A stretch of 64,000 nt of DNA, from the NCBI GenBank assembly GCA_021464245.1, contig JADCRB010000035.1, forward strand, positions 1,880,793 to 1,944,792, given 5' to 3'. Below the pieces are notes generated by a model. The model searched no databases, was not told the DNA's origin, and was given only the letters and a program-made list of their open reading frames with translations. Position numbers and translations under genes: made by a program. This stretch comes from Carallia brachiata (Eukaryota; Streptophyta; Magnoliopsida; Malpighiales; Rhizophoraceae). Positions 28,680-39,999 of this stretch are shown here, one piece after another. Positions within the stretch are counted from its first letter, which is position 1, and each line of letters begins with the position of its first letter.

Positions 28680-31600
28680 TGCCACAAACGGTTTTATGCA
28701 ACAAATAAACGCATATCATGATCAATTGCACACTTATTAAATGAAATGTAATGCATTTAACTCCCCAAAAGGTGCTGAAAATGCTTTTTGCATTGAATTT
28801 AAAGGTTTTTGTAAGCATTAATGCTTCATTTAAGTGTAATTTTGGGTAAATAAGCCATTAAAATGTAAGCAAATCACTTATTTGCATGAAATGAAGGGAT
28901 TTAGACTCTTTATTCATGCCACAAATGATTTTATGCGACTAATAAACGCAAATCATGATCAATTGCACACTTATTAGATGGAATTTAATGCATTTATCTC
29001 CCCAAAAGGTGTTGAAAATGCTTTTTGCATTGAAATTAATGGTTTTTGTAAGCATTAATGCTTCATTTAAGTGTAATTTGGGTTAAAAAAGCCATTAAAA
29101 TGAAAGGAAATCACTTATTTACATGAAATGAATTGATTTAGACTCTTTATTCATGCCACAAATGGTTTTATGTAACTAATAAACGCAAATCATGATCAAT
29201 TGCACACTTATTTGATGGAATTTAATGAATTTAACTCCCCAAAAGGTGTTCAAAATGCTTTTTCCATTGAAATTAAAGGTTTTTATAAGAATTAATGCTT
29301 CATTTAAGTGTACTTTTGGTTAAATAAGCCATTAAAATGAAAGAAAATCACTTATTTCCATGAAATGAAGTGATTTAGACTCTTTATTCATGTAACAAAA
29401 TGGTTTTATGCAACTAATAAACGCAAATCATGATCAAATGTACACTTATTTGATGGAATTTTACGCATTTAACTCACCAAAAGGTGTTGAAAATGCTTTA
29501 AGCATTGAAATTAAACGTTTTTGCAATCATTAATGCTTCATTTAAGTATAATTTGGGTTAAATAAGCCATTAAAATGAAAGAAAATCCCTTATTTGCATA
29601 AAATGAAGTGATTTAGACTCTTTATTCATACCACAAATGCTTTTATGCAACTAATAAATGCAAATCATGATCAATTGCGCATTTATTAGATGAAATTTAA
29701 TGCATTTATCTCCCCAAAAGGTGTTGAAAATGCTTTTTGCATTGAAATTAAAGGTTTTTGTAAGCATTAAAGCTTTAGTTAAGTGTAATTTGGCTTAAAT
29801 AAGCCATTTAAATGAAAGAAAATCACTTATTTGCGTGAAATGAATTGATTTAGACTTTTTATTCATGCCACAAATGGATTTATGCAACTAATAAACGCAC
29901 ATCATGATCAATTGCACACATATTAGATGAAATTTAATACATTTAACTCCCCAAAATGTGTTGAAAATGATTTTTGTATTGAAATTAAAGGTTTTTGTTA
30001 GCATTAATGCTTCATTTAAGTGTAATTTGGGTTAAATAAGCCATTAAAATGAAAGAAAATCACTTATTTGAATAAAATGAAGTGATTTAGACTCTTTATT
30101 CGTACCACAAATGGTTTTATGCAACTAATAAACGCAAATTATGATCAATTGCACACTTATTAGATGAAATTTAATGCATTTATCTCTCCAAAAGGTGTTG
30201 AAAATGCTTTTTGCATTGAAATTAAAGGTTTTTGTAAGCATTAATGCTTCAATTAAGTGTAATTTGGGTTAAATAAGCCTTTAAAATGAAAGAAAATCAC
30301 TTATTTGCATGAAATGAAGTGATTTAGACTCTTTATTCATACCACAAATGCTTTTATACAACTAATAAATGCAAATCATGAGCAATTGCATACTTATTAG
30401 ATGGAATTTAATGCATTTAATTCCCCAAAAGATGTTGAAAATGCTTTTCCGGTTGATATTAAAGGTTTTTGTATGTATTAATGCTTCATTTAAGCATAAT
30501 TTTGGTTAAATAAGCCATTAAAATATAAGAAAATTACCTATTTGCATAAAATGAAGTGATTTAAACTCTTTTTTCATGCCACAAACGGTTTTATGCAACT
30601 AATAAACGCATATCATGATCAATTGCACACTTATTAAATGTAATGTAATGCATTTAACTCCCTAAAAGGTGTTGAAAATGCTTTTTGCATTGAAATTAAA
30701 GGTTTTTGCAAGCATTAATGCTTCATGTAAGTGTAATTTTGGGTAAATAAGCCATTAAAATGTAACAAAATCACTTATTTGCGTGAAATGAAGGGATTTA
30801 GACTCATTATTCATGCCACAAATGATTTTATGCGACTAATAAACGCAAATCATGATCAATTGCACACTTATTAGATGGAATATAATGCATTTATCTCCCC
30901 AAAAGGTGTTGAAAATGCTTTTTGCATTGAAATTAATGGTTTTTGTAAGCATTAATGCTTCATTTAAGTGTAATTTGGGTTAAAAAAGCCATTAAAATGA
31001 AAGGAAATCACTTATTTACATGAAATGAATTGATTTAGACTCTTTATTCATGCCACAAATGGTTTTATGTAACTAATAAACGCAAATCATGATCAATTGC
31101 ACACTTATTTGATGGAATTTAATGAATTTAACTCCCCAAAAGGTGTTCAAAATGCTTTTTCCATTGAAATTAAAGGTTTTTATAAGAATTAATGCTTCAT
31201 TTAAGTGTACTTTTGGTTAAATAAGCCATTAAAATGAAAGAAAATCTTTTATTTCCATGAAATGAAGTGATTTAGACTCTTTATTCATGTAACAAATGGT
31301 TTTATGCAACTAATAAACGCAAATCATGATCAAATATACACTTATTAGATGCAATTTTACGCATTTAACTCACCAAAAGGTGTTAAAAATGCTTTTAGCA
31401 TTGAAATTAAACGTTTTTGCAAGCATTAACGCTTCATTTAAGTATAATTTGGGTTAAATAAGCCATTAAAATGAAAGAAAATCCCTTATTTGCATAAAAT
31501 GAAGTGATTTAAACTCTTTATTCATACCACAAATGCTTTTATGCAACTAATAAATGCAAATCATGATCAATTGCACACTTATTAGATGGAATTTAATGCA

Positions 31601-32140
31601 TTTATCTCCCCAAAAGGTGTTGAAAATGCTTTTTGCATTGAAATTAAAGGTTTTTGTAAGCATTAAAACTTTAGTTAAGTGTAATTTGGCTTAAATAAGC
31701 CATTTAAATGAAACAAAATCACTTATTTGCGTGAAATGAATTGATTTAGACTTTTTATTCATGCCACAAATGGATTTATGAAACTAATAAACGCACATCA
31801 TGATCAATTGCACACACATTAGATGAAATTTAATACATTTAACTCCCCAAAATGTGTTAAAAATGCTATTTGTATTGAAATTAAAGGTTTTTGTTAGCAT
31901 TAATGCTTCATTTAAGAGTAATTTGGGTTAAATAAGCCATTAAAATGAAAGAAAATCACTTATTTGCATGAAATGAAGTGATTTAGACTCTTTATTCGTG
32001 CCACAAATGGTTTTATGCAACTAATAAACGCAAATTATGATCAATTGCACACTTATTAGATGGAATTTAATGCATTTATCTCTCCAAAAGGTGTTGAAAA
32101 TTTTTTTTGCATTGAAATTAAAAGGTTTTTGTAAGCATTA
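28680..32140. repeat. Higher-order repeat: 8 monomers, offset 1,897 bp, two copies
   Basis: Monomer-specific variants recur in the same order eight monomers apart. TTTTATGCGACTAATAAACG is at 28929 and 30826 (offset 1,897). AATGAATTTAACTCC with GGTGTTCAAAATGC and TTTATAAGAATTAATGC lies near 29222 and 31119. TTGGCTTAAATAAGCC lies near 29790 and 31686, and CCCCAAAATGTGTT near 29950 and 31847. Neighbouring monomers differ more from each other than from their counterpart eight monomers away, which defines a higher-order repeat. The borders are approximate. Confidence 0.85.
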
Positions 32141-34639
32141 ATGCTTTATTTAAGTGTAATTTGGCTTAAATAAGCCATTTAAATGTAAGAAAATCACTTA
32201 TTTGCGTGAAATGAATTGATTTAGACTCTTTATTCATGCCACAAATGGATTTATGCAACTAATAAACGCACATCATGATCAATTGCACACATATTAGATG
32301 AAATTTAATACATTTAACTCCCCAAAAGGTGTTGAAAATGCTTTTTCGTTTGAAATTAAAGATTTTTGCAAGTATTAATGCTTCATTTAAATGTAATTTC
32401 GGGTAAATAAGCCATTAAAATGAAAGAAAGTAACTTATTTGCATGAAATGAAGTGATATAGACTCTTTGTTCACGCCTCAAATAGTTCTATGCAACTAAT
32501 AAACGCACATCATGATCAATTGCACACCTATTAGATGAAATACAATGAATTTAACGCCCCAAAAAGTGTTGAAAATGCTTTTTACATTGAATTTAAAGGT
32601 TTTTGTAAGCATTAATGCTTGATTTAAGTGTAATTTGGGTTAAATAAGCCATTAAAATGAAAGAAAATCACTTATTTGCATGAAATGAAATGATTTAGAC
32701 TCTTTATTCATATCACAAATGGCTTTATGTAACTAATAAACGCAAGTCATGAGCAATTGCACACTTATTAGATGGAATTTAATGCATTTAATTCCCCAAA
32801 AGATGTTGAAAATGCTTTTCCGGTTGATATTAAAGGTTTTTGTATGTATTAATGCTTCATTTAAGCGTAATTTTGGTTAAATAAGCCATTAAAATATAAG
32901 AAAATCACTATTTGCATGAAATGAAGTGATTTAAACTCTTTTTTCATGCCACAAACGGTTTTATGCAACTAATAAACGCATATCATGATCAATTGCACAC
33001 TTATTAAATGAAATGTAATGCATTTAACTCCCCAAAAGGTGTTGAAAATGCTTTTTGCATTGATATTAAAGGTTTTTATAAGTATTAATGCTTCATTTAA
33101 GCGTAATTTTGGTTAAATAGGCCATTAAAATATAAGAAAATCACTTATTTGCATAAAATGAAGTGATTTAGACTCTTTATTCGTGCCACAAATGGTTTTA
33201 TGCAACTAATAAACGCAAATTATGATCAATTGCACACTTATTAGATGGAATTTAATGCATTTATCTCTCCAAAAGATGTTGAAAATGCTTTTTGCATTGA
33301 AATTAAAGGTTTTTGTAAGCATTAATGCTTCATTTAAGTGTAATTTGGGTTAAATAAGCCATTAAAATAAAAGAAAATCACTTATTTGCATGAAATGAAG
33401 TGATTTAGACTCTTTATTCATACCACAAATGGTTTTATGCAACTAATAAATGCAAATCATGATCAATTACACACTTATCAGATGGAATTTAATGCGTTTA
33501 TCTTCCAAAAGGTGTTGAAAATGCTTTTTGCATTGAAATTAAATGTTTTTGTAAGCATTAATGCTTCATTTAAGTGTAATATGGGTTAAATAAGCCATTA
33601 AAATGAAAGAAAATCACTTATTTGCATGAAATGAAGTGATTTAGACTCTTTATTCATACCACAAATGCTTTTATGCAACTAATAAATGCAAATCATGATC
33701 AATTACACACTTATTAGATAGAATTAAATGCATTTATCTCCCCAAAAGGTGTTGAAAATGCTTTTTGCATTGAAATTAAAGGTTTTTGTAAGCATTAATG
33801 CTTCATTTAAGTGTAATTTGGCTTAAATAAGCCATTTAAATGTAAGAAAATCACTTAAATAATGCTTCATTTAAATGTAATTTCGGGTAAATAAGCCATT
33901 AAAATGAAAGAAAGTCACTTATTTGCATGAAATGAAGTGATATAGACTCTTTATTCATGCCTCAAATAGTTTTATGCAACTAATAAACGTACATCATGAT
34001 CAATTGCACACTTATTAGATGAAATATAATGCATTTAACTCCCAAAAGGTGTTGAAAATGCTTTTTGCATTGAATTTAAAGGTTTTTGGAAGCATTAATG
34101 CTTTATTTAAGTGTAATTTGGGTTAAATAAGTCATTAAAATGAAAGAAAATCACTTATTTACATGAAATGAAATGATTTAGACTGTTTATTCATGCCACA
34201 AATGGCTTTATGTAACTAATAAACGCAAGTCATGAGCAATTGCACACTAATTAGATGGAATTTAATGCATTTAATTCCCCAAAAGATGTTGAAAATGCTT
34301 TTCCGATTGATATTAAAGGTTTTTGTAAGTATTAATGCTTCATTTAAGCGTAATTTTGGTTAAATAAGCCATTAAAATATAAGAAAAGCACTTATTTGCA
34401 TGAAATGAAGTGATTTAAACTCTTTTTTCATGCCACAAACGGTTTTATGCAACTAATAAACGCACATCATGATCAATTGCTCACTTATTAAATGAAATGT
34501 AATGCATTTAACTCCCCAAAATGTGTTGAAAATGCTTTTTGCATTTAAATTAAAGGTTTTTGTAAGCATTAATGCTTCATTAAGTGTAATTTGCGTTAAA
34601 TAAGCCATTACAATATAAGAAAATCACTTATTTGCGTGA

Positions 34640-37600
34640 AATGAATTGATTTACACTCTTTATTTATGCCAAACGGTTTTATGCAACTAATAAATGCAAA
34701 TCATGATCAATTGCACAGTTGTTAGATAGAATTTAATGCATTTAACTCCCCAAAAGTTGTTGAAAATGCTTTTTCCATTGAAATTAACGGTTTTTATATG
34801 AATTAATGCTTCATTTAAGTGTACTTTTGGTTAAATAAGCCATTAAAATGAAGGAAAATCACTTATTTCATGAAATGAAGTGATTTACACTCTTTATTCA
34901 TGTAACAAATGGTTTTATGCAAATAATAAACGCAAATCATGATCAATTGCACACTTATTAGATTGAATTTTATGCATTTAACTCACCAAAAGGTGTTGAA
35001 AATCCTTTTAGCATTGAAATTAAACGTTTTTGCAAGCATTAATGCTTCATTTAAGTATAATTTGGGTTAAATAAGCCATTAAAATGAAAGAAAATCACTT
35101 ATTTGCATGAAATGAAGTGATTTAGACTCTTTGTTCATGTAACAAATGGTTTTATGCAACTAATAAACGCAAATCATGATCAATTGTACAATTATTAGAT
35201 GGAATTTTATGCATTTAACTCACCAAAATGTGTTGAAAATGCTTTTTGCATTGAAATTAAATGTTTTTGTAAGCATTAATCCTTCATTTAAGTGTAATTT
35301 GGGTTAAATAAGCCATAAAAATAAAAGAAAATCACTTATTTTCATGAAATGAAGTGATTAAGACTCTTTATTCATACCACAAATGGTTTTATGCAACTAA
35401 TAAACGCACATCATGATCAATTACACACTTATTAAACGAAATGTAATGCATTTAACTCGCTAAAAGGTGTTGAAAATGCTTTTTGCAATTAAATTAAAGG
35501 TTTTTGTAAGCATTAATGCTTTATTTAAGTGTAATTTCGGTGAAATAAGCTATTAAAATGAAAAAAAATCACTTATTTGCATGAAATAAAGAGATTTAGA
35601 CTGTTTATTCATGTCGCAAATGGTTTTACGCAACTAATAAACGCAAGTCATGATCAATTGCACACTTATTAGATGGAATTTAATGCATTTATCTCCCCAA
35701 AAGATGTTGAAAATGCCTTTTTGGTTGATATTAAAGGTTTTTGTAAGCGTTAATCCTTCATTTGAGTGTAATTTTGGGTAAATAAGCCATTAAAATGTAA
35801 GAAAAACACTTATTTGCGTGAAATGAAGTGATTTAGACTCTTTATTCAAGTCACAAATGATTTTATACGACTAATAAACGCAAATCATGATCAATTGCAC
35901 ACTTATTAGATGGAATTTAATGCATTTATCTCCCCAAAAGGTGTTGAAAATGCTTTTTGCATTGAAATTAAAGGTTTTTGTAAGCATTAATGCTTCATTT
36001 AAGTGTAATTTGGGTTAAATAAGCCATTAAAATGTAAGAAAATCACTTATTTGCGTGGAATGAATTGATTTACACTCTTTATTTATGCCACAAATGGTTT
36101 TATGCAACTAATGAATGCAAATCATGATCAATTGCACAGTTATTAGATAGAATTTAATGCATTTAACTCCCCAAAAGGTGTTGAAAATGCTTTTTCCATT
36201 GAAATTAACGGTTTTTATACGAATTAATGCTTCATTTATGTGTACTTTTGGTTAAATAAGCCATTAAAATGATACAAAATCACTTATTTCCATAAAATGA
36301 AATGATTCAGACTCTTTATTCATGTAACAAATGGTTTTATGCAACTAATAAACGCAAATCATGATCAATTGCACACTTATTAGATGGAATTTTATGCATT
36401 TAACTCACCAAAAGGTGTTGAAAATGCTTTTAGCATTGAAATTAAACGATTTTACAAGCATTAATGCTTCATTTAAGTATAATTTGGGTTAAATAAATCA
36501 TAAAAATGAAAGAAAATCACTTATTTTCATGAAATGAAGTGATTTAGACTCTTTGTTCATGTAACAAATGGTTTTATGCAACTAATAAACGCAAATCATG
36601 ATCAATTATACAATTAATAGATGGAATTTTATGCATTTAACTCACCAAAATGTGTTGAAAATGGTTTTTGCATTGAAATTAAATGTTTTTGTAAGCATTA
36701 ATCCTTCATTTGAGTGTAATTTGGGTTAAATAAGCCATAAAAATGAAAGAAAATCACTTATTTTCATGAAATGAAGTGATTTAGACTCTTTATTCATATC
36801 ACAAATGGTTTTATGCAACTAATAAACGCACATCATGATCAATTGCAGAGTTATTAAATGAAATGTAATGCATTTAACTCCCTAAAAGTTGTTGAAAATG
36901 CTTTTTGCATTTAAATTAAAGGTTTTTGTAAGCATTAATGCTTTATTTAAGTGTAATTTCGGTGAAATAAGACATTAAAATGAAAGAAAATCACATATTT
37001 GCATGAAATGAAGTGATTTAGACTGTTTATTCATGTCGCAAATGGTTTTACGCAACTAATAAACGCAAGTCATAATCAATTGCACACTTATTAGATGGAA
37101 TATAATGCATTTAACTCCCCAAAAGATGTTGAAAATGCTTTTTTGGTTGGTATTAAAGGTTTTTGTAAGCATTAATCCTTCATTTAAGTGTAATTTTGGG
37201 TAAATAACCTGTTAAAGTGTAAGAAAATCACTTATTTGCATGAAATGAAGTGATTTAGAACCTTTATTCATGCCACAAATGATTTTATGACACTTATTAG
37301 ATGGAATTTAATGCATTTATCTCCCCAAAAGGTGTTGAAAATGCTTTTTGCATTGAAATTAAAGGTTTTTGTAAGCATTAATGTTGCATTTAAGTGTAAT
37401 TTGGGTAAAATAAGCCATTAAAATGAAAGAAAATCACTTATTTACAGGAAATGAATTGATTTAGACTCTTTATTCATGCCACAAATGATTTTATGCAACT
37501 AATAAATGCAAATGATGATCAATTGCACACTTATTATATAGAATTTAATGAATTTAACTCCCCAAAAGGTGTTGAAAATGCTTTTTCCATTGAAATTAAA

Positions 37601-37830
37601 GGTTTTTATAAGAATTAATACTTCATTTAAGTGCACTTTTGGTTAAATAAGCCATTGACTCTTTATTCATGTAACAAATGGTTTTATGCAACTCATAAAT
37701 GCAAATCATGATCCATTGCACACTTATTAGATGAAATTTTATGCATTTAACTCGCCAAAAGGTGTTGAAAATGCTTTTAGCGTAGAAATTAAACGTTTTT
37801 GCAAGCATTAATGCTTCATTTAAGTATAAT
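34640..37830. repeat. Higher-order repeat: 6 monomers, offset ~1,422 bp, two full copies and a broken third
   Basis: CATGTCGCAAATGGTTTTACG occurs at about 35610 and 37032, 1,422 bases apart, which is six times 237. The variant TTTACACTCTTTATTTATGCC recurs near 34650 and 36070, and TTTTAGCATTGAAATTAAACG recurs near 35006, 36428 and 37773. A third partial copy from about 37276 has lost roughly 38 bases at TTTTATGACACTTATTAG and about 50 bases at AAGCCATTGACTC (37650). The borders are approximate. Confidence 0.82.
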
Positions 37831-39999
37831 TTGGGTTAAATAAGCCATTAAAATGAAAGAAAATCTATTTGCATGAAATAAAGTGATTTAGACTCTTTAT
37901 TCATGCTACAAATGATTTTATGCAACTAATAAACGCAAATCAAGATCAATTGCACACTTATTAGATGGAATTTAATGCATTTATCTCCCCAAAATGTGTT
38001 GAAAATGCTTTTTGCATTGAAATTAAAGGTTTTTGTAAGCATTAATGCTTCATTTAAGTGTAATATGGGTTAAATAAGCCATTAAAATGAAAGAAAATCA
38101 CTTATTTGCATGAATTAAGTGATTTAGACTCTTTATTCATACCACAAATGCTTTTATGCAACTAATAAATGCAAATCATTATCAATTGCACACTTATTAG
38201 ATGGAATTAAATACATTTATCTCCCCAAAAGGTGTTGAAAATGCTTTTTGCATTGAAATTAAAGGTTTTTGTAAGCATTAATGCTTCATTTAAGTGTAAT
38301 TTGGCTTAAATAAGCCATTTAAATCTAAGAAAACCACTTATTTGCGTGAAATGAATTGATTTAGACTCTTTATTCATGCCACAAATGGATTTATGCAACT
38401 AATAAACGCACATCATAATCAATTGCACACATTTTAGATGAAATTCAACACATTTAACTCCCCAAAAGGTGTTGAAAATGCTTTTTGTATTGAAATTAAA
38501 GGTTTTTGTAAGCATTAATGCTTCATTTAAGTGTAATTTGGGTTAAATAAACCATTAAAATAAAAGAAATACACTTATTTGCATACAATGAAGTGATTTA
38601 GACTCATTATTCATGCCAAAAATGGTTTTATGCAACTAATAAACGCAAATCATGATCAATTGCACATTTATTAGATGGAATTTTATGCATTTAACTCACG
38701 AAAAGGTGTTGAAAATGCTTTTAGCATTGAAATTAAACGTTTTTGCAAGCATTAATGCTTCATTTAAGTATATTTTGGGTTAAATAAGCCATTAAAATGA
38801 AAGAAAATCCCTTATTTGCATGAAATAAAATGATTTAGACTCTTTATTCATGCCACAAATGATTTTATGCAACTAATAAACGCAAATCATGATCTTTTGC
38901 ACACTTATTAGATGGAATATAATGCATTTATCTCCCCAAAAGGTCTTGAAAATGCTTTTTGCATTGAAATTAAAGGTTTTTGTAAGCATTAATGCTTCAT
39001 TTAAGTGTAATTTCGGTTAAATAAGTCATTAAAATGAAAGAAAATCACTTATTTGCATAAAAGGAAGGGATTTAGACTATTTATTCATACCACAAATGGT
39101 TTTATGCAACTAATAAATGTAAATCATGATCAATTGCACACTTATTAGATGGAATTTAATGCATTTATCTCCCAAAAAGGTATTGAAAATGCTTTTTGCA
39201 ATGAAATTAATGGTTTTTGTAAGCATTAATGCTTCACTTAAGTGTAATTTTGGGTAAATAAGCCATTAAAATGAAAGAAAATCACTTATGTGCATGAAAT
39301 GAAGTGATTTAGACTCTTTATTCATGCCACAAATGATTTTATGCAACTAATAAACGCACATCATGATCAATTGCACATTTATTAGATGAAATGTAATGCA
39401 TTTAACTCCCCAAAAGGTGTTGAAAATGCTTTTTGCATTGAAATTAAAGGTTTTTGTAAGCATTAATGCTTCATTTAAGTGTAATTTAGGTTAAATAAGC
39501 CATTAAAATGAAAGAAAATCACTTATTTGCATAAAATTAAGGGATTTAGACTCTTTCTTCATGCCACAAATAGTTTTATGCAACTAATAAACGCACATCA
39601 TGATCAATTGCACACTTATTAGCTGAAATATAATGCATTTAACTCCCCAAAAGGTGTTGAAAATGCTTTTTGCATTGAAATTAAAGGTTTTTGTAAGCAT
39701 TAATGCTTCATTTAAGTGTAATTTGGGTTAAATAAGCCATTAAAATGAAAGAAAATCACTTATTTGCATGAAATGAAGTAATTTAGACTCTTTATTCATG
39801 CCACAAATGGTTTTACGCAACTAATAAACGCACATCATGATCAATTGCACACTTATTAGATGAAATGTAATGCATTTAACTCCCCAAAAGGTGTTGAAAA
39901 TGCTTTTTGCATTGAAATTAAAGGTTTTTGTAAGCATTAATGCTTCATTTAAGTGTAATTTGGGTCAAATAAGCCATTAAAATAAAAGAAAATCATTTA

